Below are positions 1-7,214 of a stretch of 30,041 nt of DNA, in pieces. The first letter of the stretch is position 1, and the number at the start of each line of letters is the position of its first letter. Source of the DNA: Clostridiaceae bacterium (GTDB lineage: Bacteria; Bacillota; Clostridia; Oscillospirales; Acutalibacteraceae); contig JAEDIH010000007.1 in NCBI GenBank assembly GCA_016292575.1, positions 1 to 30,041 on the forward strand. Reading direction: 5' to 3'. The translations under genes and the position numbers were made by a program. The notes under the pieces are model-generated. The model saw nothing but the letters and a program-made list of their open reading frames with translations, was not told where the DNA came from and searched no databases.

Positions 1-43
1 TTTTCAAGGTTCAATCCGCTGCCTCTTCCGAAACAGCTCGCCT
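1..43 (-). other. Probable rRNA operon leader (5' end of a transcript leaving the window)
   Basis: Downstream of two tandem promoters, the minus strand ends in GAACCTTGAAAA (positions 12 to 1). This string resembles the leader found shortly before 16S rRNA genes in many Firmicutes. No rRNA sequence itself is inside the window, so the identity is inferred from the promoters and this leader. A tRNA operon or another highly expressed RNA would also fit. Confidence 0.5.
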
Positions 44-73
44 ATTCTATCACATCTTTACCTCTCTTGTCAA
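44..73 (-). promoter_or_regulatory. Sigma-A promoter, proximal copy of a tandem pair
   Basis: On the minus strand the -35 is TTGACA (73-68) and the -10 is TAGAAT (49-44), separated by 18 bp, with TGA directly before the -10 (extended -10). An A-rich stretch lies upstream of the -35 and could act as an UP element. The first transcribed bases contain CTGTTTC, also found after the distal copy. No protein start follows within the window. Confidence 0.8.
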
Positions 74-154
74 GAGTTTTCTTTCAACTTTTTTAAAGTT
101 TTTTTCGTGATAGGTCAGGCTATTTTCCTGTACCCTCTCGGAAACAGTGTCGTT

Positions 155-183
155 ATTCTATCACCTATCTTTCCCGTTGTCAA
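155..183 (-). promoter_or_regulatory. Sigma-A promoter, distal copy of a tandem pair
   Basis: On the minus strand: consensus -35 TTGACA (183-178), a 17-bp spacer, and TAGAAT (160-155) with a TGA extended -10. The -10 box is 111 bp from that of the proximal copy, and the two share the box sequences and the CTGTTTC just downstream. Tandem strong promoters at this spacing are typical of Firmicute rRNA operons. The A/G-rich block at 184-207 could serve as an UP element. Confidence 0.82.
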
Positions 184-223
184 CCCTTTTTCTCCCTTTT
201 TTTGACCTTTTCTTCGCTTTTGT

Positions 224-239
224 ACACCCTCCCGGGTGT
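224..239 (-). other. Short hairpin after the last locus gene
   Basis: ACACCC pairs with GGGTGT around a four-base loop, about 20 bases after the stop of the 108-residue gene. There is no U-run after it on the minus strand, so it is a poor intrinsic terminator. It may be a weak pause or processing site between the polysaccharide operon and the tandem promoters. Confidence 0.3.
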
Positions 240-258
240 GTTTGTGGGGCGGTTTTCT

Positions 259-585
259 TTATACCACTATATTTAGTTGTCTTTTGCTTTCAATCCATGC
301 CCTGATAACAGGCAGGCTGTCCTCTGTTGCTTCAAAGGTCTCGGCTTCATATTCGTCCTCGCTGCGGCAGGAAAAGCTCTTTGTTCCCCTGTATACCGCT
401 GCTTTGATATACTCGTCTCCCTCCTCGGTCTTTTCAATGAAAACCGTGTAATTGAAAAGATCATCCGAAAAGCAGCCCTTTGCCGCACTCGTTCCGCAAG
501 AGCCGAAATACTTATTATATGTTCCGCCGATTCTTGAGCCGCCGAGCAGCCAGTCAAGGCGCGGAACAACAATATCACTGTTCAT
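259..585 (-). CDS. Unknown 108-residue protein at the end of the tyrosine-kinase operon
   Basis: I do not recognise this family. The ATG at 585 lies 11 bp inside the end of the preceding kinase gene, with a purine-rich GGGAGGAGA about ten bases upstream, so it is probably translationally coupled to the kinase. The protein (MNSDIVVPRLDWLLGG...) is soluble-looking: no signal peptide or membrane segment, an acidic middle (residues about 50-60 and 75-92), and glycine/serine-rich turns near residues 15-30. The frame stays open upstream of 585, but that extension is low-complexity Thr/Ala coding that only mirrors the kinase repeat in another frame, so I exclude it. Its position suggests a cytoplasmic partner of the BY-kinase (inference). 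It could also be a conserved hypothetical of unrelated function. Confidence 0.6.
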   Translation of the reverse strand: MNSDIVVPRLDWLLGGSRIGGTYNKYFGSCGTSAAKGCFSDDLFNYTVFIEKTEEGDEYIKAAVYRGTKSFSCRSEDEYEAETFEATEDSLPVIRAWIESKRQLNIVV

Positions 586-2221
586 CTTGCGCCGTCTCCT
601 CCCTTTTATCCGTAACATTTTCAGTAACGCGCTTTCCGCCCGAATAGCCATAGCCGTTATAGCCATAGCCATAATCACCGTACTTGCCGTAACCGTAAGT
701 CTTACCGCCGTAGTAACCGTATTTCCTGCCGTAATAACCGTACTTTCTGCCGTAGTAACCGTACTTTTTGCCGTAATAGCCGTATTTCTTGCCGTAATAG
801 CCGTAAGAATAATAGCCGCTGCCGCTGTAACCGTCAAGACCGGTTCTGACGGCATTGAAAACTGCGCCTGCAACAGTTGCGTTAAGGTCATAGACATATT
901 GAAGCGAACGGCGTATTTTGCTGACTGAGGCGCTGTCCTGCTTTATGACAAAAAGAGTTTCGTCCGCCATATCTATTATACGTGCGCTGTCTGAAACAAC
1001 ACCGCACGGCGCCGCATCGAGTATAACATAATCATATCTTTCACGAAGATGGTCAAAAAGGCGTATCAGGGTTTCACGGGGAATGTTCTTCAAAGGCTTT
1101 GTTCCGGCATAATATATCTTGAAATTTTCAAGGCTCGTGCCGGTGGCAATATCTCCAAGGGAACAATCGTTATTAATATAATCCGAAAGTCCGCGGCTCA
1201 AAAGCGTTGCGCCGAGATATTTCTGAATGCTGCGCCTTGCAAAGTCGGTGTCAAGCAGCGCAACCTTTTTTCCGCTGCGTGCAAAAGCAAGGGCAAGATT
1301 ATAGGAAACAGTTGTTTTTCCCTCGCCGGGAACTGCGCTTGTAACGGCAAGAACCTTTTTGTTGTCCGCGTCAAGGCACTTCAGCACGCGGCGTTTGAGA
1401 TACCTGAACGCCTCTGAAAAATCAGCATTATTGGGAGATATGGTCACAAGCGAAGGAGCGCGTCTGCTGCGCTTTTTGACCTCGACCCAAGGTACCTCGC
1501 CGATGCACCTCAGATTGAGCTTTTCCCTGATATCATCGCGTTTTTTAACGGTACTTCTTGAAAATGCATACGCCAAAAAGATAAGGCAGGAGATAAGAAT
1601 ACCTGCTGCCGCCGCGACCGCAACGTCTTTTTTATACGAAAACTTGTTATATGGCGCCTGCGGAAGCTGCGCCGGTGAATAAACTGACATCTGCGTTTCG
1701 CCAAGAACGTACTGTGCAAGGCGCGGATAATTCTCAATAACGGCGCAGAGAATGTCATATGCATCGCGCGGCGAAGTACTCGTCACCGAGATTGTGAAAA
1801 GCGGCGTGCTTGCAACATCGTTCTTTGCGGTGATGCTTCCGTTAAGACCGTTCACACCGAGCTTGTTCATGAGTATCTGTTTCATCGTCTGACTGTTGAT
1901 GATATAGCTGAAGGTTTTTGAAAGCTGCTCGGCAAGGACGGAATTATAATATGAGGAAAAAGAGCTCGCACCGACAGAGCCCTGACTTGAATTGACGGTT
2001 GAAATTGAAAACGACGCCTGTGAAATATACTTAGGCACATAGCTTTTCTTGCAGTTATAAAAAGCAAAGCACGAAAGAGCAGCAATTATCAAAACCGCAA
2101 GATACCAAAACTTTTTGAAGCCCTTCCAAAAATCGACAAGAAGAACGTCAAGCTTTATTATGTCGCCGAAATAAAGCCCGTTTTCTTCCTCGCGGCCTTC
2201 GCTTACCGGATTTTCTGCCAT
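575..2221 (-). CDS. Wzc-like polysaccharide co-polymerase / BY-kinase with tyrosine heptad-repeat tail
   Basis: Membrane protein controlling polysaccharide chain length, with a fused cytoplasmic tyrosine autokinase. From MAENPV: TM1 about 39-55, an extracytoplasmic Wzz-like region with a proline motif before TM2 (LPQAP, about 186-190), TM2 about 200-220, then the kinase with Walker A VPGEGKTT (297-304), Walker A' LLDTD (322-326) and Walker B VILDAAP (399-405). Residues about 464-530 form a Gly/Tyr/Lys tail with 26 tyrosines, including four GYYG(K/R)KY heptads, followed by a charged end. BY-kinases normally carry a small C-terminal tyrosine cluster; this one is far longer. I chose the ATG at 2221 because GAGGTGA precedes it at good spacing. 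A TTG at 2317 would add 32 residues of unlikely composition. It follows a second complete kinase gene, which is unusual. Confidence 0.9.
   Translation of the reverse strand: MAENPVSEGREEENGLYFGDIIKLDVLLVDFWKGFKKFWYLAVLIIAALSCFAFYNCKKSYVPKYISQASFSISTVNSSQGSVGASSFSSYYNSVLAEQLSKTFSYIINSQTMKQILMNKLGVNGLNGSITAKNDVASTPLFTISVTSTSPRDAYDILCAVIENYPRLAQYVLGETQMSVYSPAQLPQAPYNKFSYKKDVAVAAAAGILISCLIFLAYAFSRSTVKKRDDIREKLNLRCIGEVPWVEVKKRSRRAPSLVTISPNNADFSEAFRYLKRRVLKCLDADNKKVLAVTSAVPGEGKTTVSYNLALAFARSGKKVALLDTDFARRSIQKYLGATLLSRGLSDYINNDCSLGDIATGTSLENFKIYYAGTKPLKNIPRETLIRLFDHLRERYDYVILDAAPCGVVSDSARIIDMADETLFVIKQDSASVSKIRRSLQYVYDLNATVAGAVFNAVRTGLDGYSGSGYYSYGYYGKKYGYYGKKYGYYGRKYGYYGRKYGYYGGKTYGYGKYGDYGYGYNGYGYSGGKRVTENVTDKREETAQDEQ
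695..802 (-). repeat. 21-bp tandem repeat encoding GYYGKKY heptads
   Basis: Four exact-length 21-bp units (719-802) encode GYYGKKY, GYYGKKY, GYYGRKY and GYYGRKY. A fifth, altered unit (695-718) encodes GYYGGKTY. Because the unit is a multiple of three, gain or loss of copies by slippage would keep the kinase in frame and change the number of tail tyrosines by three per unit. Irregular Gly/Tyr repeats continue on both sides. Confidence 0.9.
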
Positions 2222-2317
2222 TTCTGCTTTCACCTCGCTTGTCTGCAGCCGTCCGAACCAACGCCCCTCAGCGCAATTTGATTCATTCGGCGGCATCAAC
2301 ATATTTTTCTGCTGCAA

Positions 2318-2342
2318 GAATTGACCCTTGCGGATTCAATTC
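2318..2342 (-). repeat. 7-bp inverted repeat between the two kinase genes
   Basis: GAATTGA (2318-2324) and TCAATTC (2336-2342) are perfect inverted copies 11 bases apart, just after the stop of the upstream kinase. No U-run follows. With the 2221 start there are 124 untranslated bases here, so the hairpin might modulate expression of the second kinase. The function is a guess. Confidence 0.3.
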
Positions 2343-2345
2343 TCG

Positions 2346-3752
2346 TCATCTATAGTAATAAGACGAATAAGCTCCTGATGTTTCTCTCGTTTTGCCCTTG
2401 TGAACCGAAGAATAGATGTCACGGTAATCGTTAAGAATGCAGCCGGCAAAATACGAGTCAAGATTTGTAAGTATATCTGCGGTATCGTTGATCTGACTTA
2501 CCGGTGTATTATCCTGACGGACAACAATGAGCGTTACGTCAACACTGTCGGCAATGTTCTCCGCGTCGGCGGTCAGAGATGTCGGCGGAGTGTCAACGAT
2601 GATATAGTCATATTCAGAATAAAGCTCCCTGAGCATATCCTTAAAGCGCTCCGAGCTTAAAAGCTCAAAAGCAAACTGATAGCTGTTCTTTCCGCCGATA
2701 ATGTCAAGCGAGCTTTTTGAGTCATGCTTAATTATATCCGAAATTTCGTTCTTGCCCAGAAGGTAATCGCCAAGCTCGCTGTATGAGCCAAACATTTCCG
2801 AGGAAAAGAATCTGAAAACCGAAGGTCTTCTAAGGTCGGCGTCAATGAGGAGAGTTTTATAGCCCTTTAAAGCAAGGTTCAGTGCAACGTTGACCGAAAC
2901 GGTCGTTTTACCCTCGTGCTCGTCAACGCTGCTAAAAATAAACGTTTTTGCGCTGCGCGAATTTTTAAGATACTCAACCTTTGTTGCAATGCGGTTTACG
3001 CTTTCACAAAAGGAATAGTCCACCATTGGATTAAGGATACTGATGCTGATCTGCCGTTTTTCTTTTTCCGCCCTTTTTCGCATGGCACGGGTAACGTGCT
3101 GATGGCAGACCTCGCCGAAAAACGGCGCGTCAATCTTCTTTTCAATATCGCTTTGCTGCTTAACAGTGTCGCGCAAGGCGGAAAACAGGCAGATGAGCAC
3201 AATACACAGGAAAGCAAGAGCCGAGCCTGCTAATAAAGCGTATTTTCCGGAGTTTACCGGATTATACGGCGCGGCGGGAACGAACGGATAAGTCACTGCG
3301 TTTATATAAACATCATCGAAAATATTGTCTGCAAAAACTTTTGTGTAATTGTCATAAACCGCTTTAAGCGTCTTGTAAGCGTCAATGGCGTTTGCACCCT
3401 CGGCGCTGAGAGTGAGCAGGTTCGTCTGCTCAACCACCGTTGCCGAAACCGACGCAACTTCAAAATCTTTTACGTTTTCCCTGATGATTTTTTTCATAAT
3501 ATCGCTTTGAAAAACGTTTTGAAAAATTCCGGCAATCTCAATGGTCTTTGAAATATTCTGCGAAACATTTGAGTCTGCAACATTGACCGAAACTGTCATT
3601 GTGCTTCTGTATTTCGGAACATAGACATAATTGAAATACGTCCTGACAGCGATAAAGCCTGTCAGAAAAGCAAGCAGTATCACAAAAAAGTTATAAAAAA
3701 GATCCTTGAAAAGAACATACAAATTAAGCTTTGGAAAACCCGAGTTTTTCAT
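2346..3752 (-). CDS. Wzc-like polysaccharide co-polymerase / BY-kinase (first of two)
   Basis: Second complete Wzc-type protein (468 aa) with CpsC-like and CpsD-like parts in one chain. TM1 is about 20-36, followed by an extracytoplasmic Wzz-like domain, a proline-containing stretch (PAAPYNP, about 159-165), TM2 about 171-191, then a MinD-like kinase. The Walker A is DEHEGKTT (277-284); GKTT is kept, but the usual PGEG lead is replaced by DEHEG. Walker A' LLIDAD is at 301-306 and Walker B IIVDTPP at 384-390. The tail ends in a short tyrosine cluster (YSSYYY), the usual phosphorylation tail. The ATG overlaps the previous stop as ATGA, with GGAGG before it. The two kinases are clearly diverged, so this is not a recent duplication. 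They may form hetero-oligomers or divide roles (inference). Confidence 0.93.
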   Translation of the reverse strand: MKNSGFPKLNLYVLFKDLFYNFFVILLAFLTGFIAVRTYFNYVYVPKYRSTMTVSVNVADSNVSQNISKTIEIAGIFQNVFQSDIMKKIIRENVKDFEVASVSATVVEQTNLLTLSAEGANAIDAYKTLKAVYDNYTKVFADNIFDDVYINAVTYPFVPAAPYNPVNSGKYALLAGSALAFLCIVLICLFSALRDTVKQQSDIEKKIDAPFFGEVCHQHVTRAMRKRAEKEKRQISISILNPMVDYSFCESVNRIATKVEYLKNSRSAKTFIFSSVDEHEGKTTVSVNVALNLALKGYKTLLIDADLRRPSVFRFFSSEMFGSYSELGDYLLGKNEISDIIKHDSKSSLDIIGGKNSYQFAFELLSSERFKDMLRELYSEYDYIIVDTPPTSLTADAENIADSVDVTLIVVRQDNTPVSQINDTADILTNLDSYFAGCILNDYRDIYSSVHKGKTRETSGAYSSYYYR

Positions 3753-4594
3753 TTTCCGCCTCCCTCACACACAACAATAAGCCTTTCGGTTGCGGCAAGC
3801 GCACGATCCTTTCCCTTTCCCGTGTAAAAACGGAACCATACGTCATATGTTCCGCTGCGGCTTGTATCCACCTGCGAATCGTCAACAACAAGCCGCGCGC
3901 CGCGAATAAGACGCCCGTTTTCATAAACACCCTCAACAAGGGCGTTGAAGTCGATTTTTCCGCTGTTCTGCGCAACAAAAATGCAGTTGTTTTTAAGCTT
4001 AATATTATATATAGTCGAGCCCAGCTTTTCATTGTCAAGCCTTACCGTTTTGAAGTTCCACTGATAGGTAAAGCCCTTGCTGCCGGTCACTTTGAAAAGA
4101 ATATTGACAGGAGAATCATTGTCTTCGCCGTCGGGAACAATGGTATAAAGTCTTTGAGTGATATCTCCGTCAAACTTATCGGTAACGGAAGCGACGTTGC
4201 TCAGGTTCATAGTGCTGCCTTTTGCAAAAACAAGGTCGTCATGCAAAACAAATTCCGGTTTTTCATAGTCGGTGTATACAAGGCGAACGCTCTTTTTTGC
4301 AATATTTCCGTCCGAATCCGAAACGCAGAAGCTTACAACGGAAACACCCTCTTCGATAAACTGAGAAATGCTCTCCACGAACACCTCAGACGAAAGGTCG
4401 CCGTCCTTTTCATCGCTTGCCGAAACATACTTCAGAAGCTCAGCTTCCGAGACTGAGCAAGGAGCTTCAATTTTGCTCACACCGCAGGTCAACAACGGCG
4501 CAGAAGTGTCCGGCTTGACCTTCAGATTAAAAAACAAGGCGGCTGCGCAGACAATTACAAAAATTGCCGGCACAATAAAACGCAAAAAGCGCAT
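3749..4594 (-). CDS. Membrane-anchored extracytoplasmic protein with Ig/DUF5011-like domains
   Basis: 281 residues: a hydrophobic anchor at about 5-23, then an extracytoplasmic part. Two blocks look like bacterial Ig-like DUF5011-type domains. The first has DEKDGD (61-66) followed by SDSDGN (92-97); the second has DKFDGD (139-144). The final 100 residues are another beta-rich region ending TERLIVVCEGGGK. DUF5011-like domains occur in cell-surface proteins and have no enzymatic role. The gene has a strong GGAGG and overlaps the first kinase start by four bases (ATGA), between the CpsB phosphatase and the kinases. A role as a surface scaffold or sensor for the chain-length machinery is inference from position. 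Domain names come from reading the sequence and are moderately sure. Confidence 0.7.
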   Translation of the reverse strand: MRFLRFIVPAIFVIVCAAALFFNLKVKPDTSAPLLTCGVSKIEAPCSVSEAELLKYVSASDEKDGDLSSEVFVESISQFIEEGVSVVSFCVSDSDGNIAKKSVRLVYTDYEKPEFVLHDDLVFAKGSTMNLSNVASVTDKFDGDITQRLYTIVPDGEDNDSPVNILFKVTGSKGFTYQWNFKTVRLDNEKLGSTIYNIKLKNNCIFVAQNSGKIDFNALVEGVYENGRLIRGARLVVDDSQVDTSRSGTYDVWFRFYTGKGKDRALAATERLIVVCEGGGK

Positions 4595-4618
4595 TTTCTA
4601 TTCCTCCCATGAAACATT

Positions 4619-5359
4619 TCAAAAGTTGCCGAAAGAAACCGATTCGTTTTTCAAAACCTTCATTCCGTTTTCGGTAAATATTCTGCTGACATACGAAGAG
4701 CCGAGCCGATAGGTCAGCATTTCGTGTGCGTCGCGCATCTGCGGCGTGCGCTGATAAGGTGAGTGACAGTCGCTTGCAACAAAATGAGCAAGGTGATTAT
4801 CCAGCAGCCAAAGCGAAAGCTCCATGCTCGGAATTCCGTATTTTCCGAGCGGACTTCCCTTGTTCACCTGAAAAAGGCAGCCCTTTTCAAGCAGTGAAAA
4901 CGCGCTTGAGGGATCATCCTGCAAAAAGAAGTACCTTTCCGGGTGGGCAATGATAGGAACAAACCCGGCCTGGCTGATGACTGAAGTTACAAAACTGACG
5001 CGGTGAATATCATCGGTAAAGTCAAATTCAACAAGAACATAGCGAGAGTTGTTGATAGGAACAAGCATATTTTCGCTCGCGATGCGTCCGATATCGGTCA
5101 CGCCGAAATGCTCGGCTCCGATATAAATTTCAATGGGAATTTTTGCCTCGTTCTTTTTTTCAAGGAGCATTTCAAACGCAGAAATTATGTCGCTTTTCCG
5201 CACGTCAAAGCGGCACTGCGCTTTATTGAGATAATGAGGCGTGAGAACGATGTGCTTTGTTCCGCTTTCAAAGGCATTATTGAGCATGAGCAGAGCTTCT
5301 TCAACTCCGTCCGCTCCGTCATCAAGGTGCGGAGAAATGTGAGAATGAATATCAACCAC
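4619..5359 (-). CDS. CpsB/YwqE-family protein-tyrosine phosphatase (PHP fold)
   Basis: Manganese-type phosphatase that removes phosphate from the tyrosine tail of BY-kinases and so sets polysaccharide output. PHP-domain metal ligands are visible: DIHSH (3-7), TPH (40-42), GAEH (81-84), AHPER (138-142) and SDCH (196-199). Its 246 residues match the family. The start is GTG with AAAGGAGG seven bases upstream. It is the first gene behind its own strong promoter and is followed by its probable substrates, the two kinases. Capsule loci of streptococci and lactococci carry the same phosphatase-kinase pairing. Confidence 0.93.
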   Translation of the reverse strand: MVDIHSHISPHLDDGADGVEEALLMLNNAFESGTKHIVLTPHYLNKAQCRFDVRKSDIISAFEMLLEKKNEAKIPIEIYIGAEHFGVTDIGRIASENMLVPINNSRYVLVEFDFTDDIHRVSFVTSVISQAGFVPIIAHPERYFFLQDDPSSAFSLLEKGCLFQVNKGSPLGKYGIPSMELSLWLLDNHLAHFVASDCHSPYQRTPQMRDAHEMLTYRLGSSYVSRIFTENGMKVLKNESVSFGNF

Positions 5360-5388
5360 TTTGCCGCCTCCTTTAAAATGTATCGAAC

Positions 5389-5417
5389 ATTATATCAAAT
5401 ATCGACCGCTTCGTCAA
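5389..5417 (-). promoter_or_regulatory. Internal sigma-A promoter for the phosphatase/kinase module
   Basis: On the minus strand: TTGACG (5417-5412), a 17-bp spacer, then TATAAT (5394-5389) with TGA directly before it. Start of transcription is expected near 5382, about 23 bases before the GTG of the CpsB gene. TATCGA occurs at 5381-5386 and 5400-5405, flanking the -10, which could be an operator. That last point is only suggestive. Confidence 0.8.
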
Positions 5418-5447
5418 TCGACAAGACCTTGCGTTTTTAGGCTATTC

Positions 5448-5468
5448 AAGCACAATTTTTGTGTGCTT
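5448..5468 (-). other. Hairpin after the ABC transporter gene
   Basis: AAGCACA (5448-5454) pairs with TGTGCTT (5462-5468) around a seven-base loop, 18 bases after the transporter stop and just before the internal promoter. No U-tract follows on the minus strand, so full termination is doubtful. It marks the boundary between the synthesis genes and the control module. Confidence 0.35.
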
Positions 5469-5485
5469 TGACAAAAATGCAGAGT

Positions 5486-7192
5486 TCAGCTTTTTATCAA
5501 ACCGTCCTCAACCTCATACACCCTGTCGCAGCAGGAAAGCAGGCTTTCTCGGTGAGAGGTAATTATCACCGTACGTTTTTCCTTGAGTGAGTTAAGGTTG
5601 TTTATAAGCTCCTTTTCCGTCTTGGGGTCAACAGCGGACGTGGCCTCGTCCAGAAGCAGAACGGGGCTGCCCTTCAAAACCGCTCTTGCAATCGCAATCC
5701 GCTGTGCCTGACCTTCGGAAAGACCGACTGTGTTTTCGCCAACAACGGAATTGATTTTGTCATGAGTTTTCATGACAAAATCATAGGCGCAGGCGGTTTT
5801 AAGCGCCGCTTCAATTTCATCATCCGTTGCGTCCGGCTTTGCCATTCTGAGGTTTTCGGAAATTGTTCCGGCAAAGAGCGAGTGCCCCTGCGGAACAAGA
5901 GAAAAGGCAGAACGCGTCCTCGGTGATATCGGCATTTTTTCGCCACCGCTTTCAAGAAGCAGCTCTCCCTCGCCCTCAACAAGGGCAAGGAGAAGCCGCA
6001 GCACCGTTGTTTTTCCGGCACCGGATTCTCCGCGCAGGGCAACAATTTCCCCCGGTCGGGCTATGAAATCCGAGTTTTCAAAAATAGGCTTGTTTTTGCT
6101 GTATCCAAACTTTACGTTTTTAAGCGAAACTGTAAGTCCGCAATTTTTATTTCGCTCAATGAAGGCTTTTTCCTTTTCGCTGTTTTCCTCCTGCTCAGGC
6201 GTAAGGTTTGAAAGCTCAATAAGTCTGCGCGCGGAAACCGTTGACGAAACAGCTCCCGGAACAAGCGAAACAAGCGAACCGAACGCCGACGAAAGCACCC
6301 CGGCAAGCTGCAGAAACATTGTCATCGTTCCGAAATCTATTTTTCCGCTCCAAAGTCTGTATACGCTCCAGCCCAGACAGGAATATGACACAACAAGACC
6401 GAGGAACGACACAACTGCGCCGGAAAGGACGGAAAAGCGGTTTTGCTTGAACGTGGCGTTTATGAGAAGCTTCTGAATGCTTTCAAACCTGAGTCTGAAA
6501 AAACCTGTCAGATCAAACGCCTTAACATTCTGAATGTCAGAGAGGCTTTCGCCAAGGAACGCAACAAGGTCGCTTGAAGCCTTGCGAACATTTTTTGAGT
6601 TTTCACGCATTTTTGAAAGGAAGAATGATGAAATTATTACGGTGACCGGAGAGCCGACAAGCGCAAGCAGAGCCATTGTCCTGTCATGACTGAGAATCAG
6701 AAAAAATGCGCAGCAGAACTGAAAAAATTTTGTAACAAAGGTCGGTATCCACGTCAGCACCGCAGAGGAAACGGTTGTAACATCGTTATTGATTCTGTTG
6801 AGGATATCTCCCGAACGGAAAGCGGCCGTTTCCTGCCACTTTGCCGAAAGAACTCTTGAAAAAACGCCGTCCCGTATATCCCTCGTTACCATTGTGTTTG
6901 AACGAACGGAAATTCGGCTCATTACAGCGGTAAGAATAATATTCAGCACACCGAACACTAAAAGGAAAACGGCCGCCGGAACAACCGCCGCGCTGTCATG
7001 CGCCATAACGGCGTTTATGAGCCTTTTTGAAAGCACGGAGGGAACAAGAGCGAGCGCACTTGAAAAAAAGCCAATTACAACATAAAGTGCAACGCTGTTT
7101 TTGTACTTTTTGATATATTGCCAAATCCATCGAAGCTCGGTATAAAGCTCGGAAAGCGAAAGACTGCTCAGCTTTTTAAAAAGCTTTTTCAT
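5486..7192 (-). CDS. ABC half-transporter (exporter type, fused permease and ATPase)
   Basis: 568 residues: a six-helix type-1 exporter membrane domain (about 30-325) followed by a nucleotide-binding domain. Motifs: Walker A GESGAGKTT (388-396), Q-loop at Q435, signature LSEGQ (491-495; canonical is LSGGQ), Walker B VLLLDEA (511-517) and switch histidine in TSHRE (545-549). It would act as a homodimer that exports a lipid, lipid-linked sugar or peptide, MsbA-like. The start ATG follows GGGGG. It comes 22 bases after a VanZ-family gene, and a Wzx flippase is also present, so it may not carry the main polymer unit. The substrate cannot be read from the sequence. Confidence 0.9.
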   Translation of the reverse strand: MKKLFKKLSSLSLSELYTELRWIWQYIKKYKNSVALYVVIGFFSSALALVPSVLSKRLINAVMAHDSAAVVPAAVFLLVFGVLNIILTAVMSRISVRSNTMVTRDIRDGVFSRVLSAKWQETAAFRSGDILNRINNDVTTVSSAVLTWIPTFVTKFFQFCCAFFLILSHDRTMALLALVGSPVTVIISSFFLSKMRENSKNVRKASSDLVAFLGESLSDIQNVKAFDLTGFFRLRFESIQKLLINATFKQNRFSVLSGAVVSFLGLVVSYSCLGWSVYRLWSGKIDFGTMTMFLQLAGVLSSAFGSLVSLVPGAVSSTVSARRLIELSNLTPEQEENSEKEKAFIERNKNCGLTVSLKNVKFGYSKNKPIFENSDFIARPGEIVALRGESGAGKTTVLRLLLALVEGEGELLLESGGEKMPISPRTRSAFSLVPQGHSLFAGTISENLRMAKPDATDDEIEAALKTACAYDFVMKTHDKINSVVGENTVGLSEGQAQRIAIARAVLKGSPVLLLDEATSAVDPKTEKELINNLNSLKEKRTVIITSHRESLLSCCDRVYEVEDGLIKS

Positions 7193-7214
7193 TTTTCTTT
7201 CCCCCTTTCGTAAA

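Noticed and set aside
86..100. AACTTT/AAAGTT hairpin with T-run on the plus strand
   Set aside because: It could look like a plus-strand terminator, but there is no plus-strand gene before it. More likely it is just A/T-rich sequence above the proximal promoter.
586..897. Upstream extension of the 108-residue gene (Thr/Ala-rich)
   Set aside because: It is the kinase repeat read in another minus-strand frame. The ATG at 585 with a purine-rich site explains the gene.
452..928. Long plus-strand reading frame rich in Ile/Val/Ala
   Set aside because: It mirrors the tyrosine repeat of the minus-strand kinase; low complexity, and no ribosome site of its own.
3731..4456. 241-codon plus-strand frame
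   Set aside because: Lies antiparallel over the Ig/DUF5011-like gene, whose frame has a good ribosome site, membrane anchor and operon overlap. The plus-strand protein shows no recognisable features.
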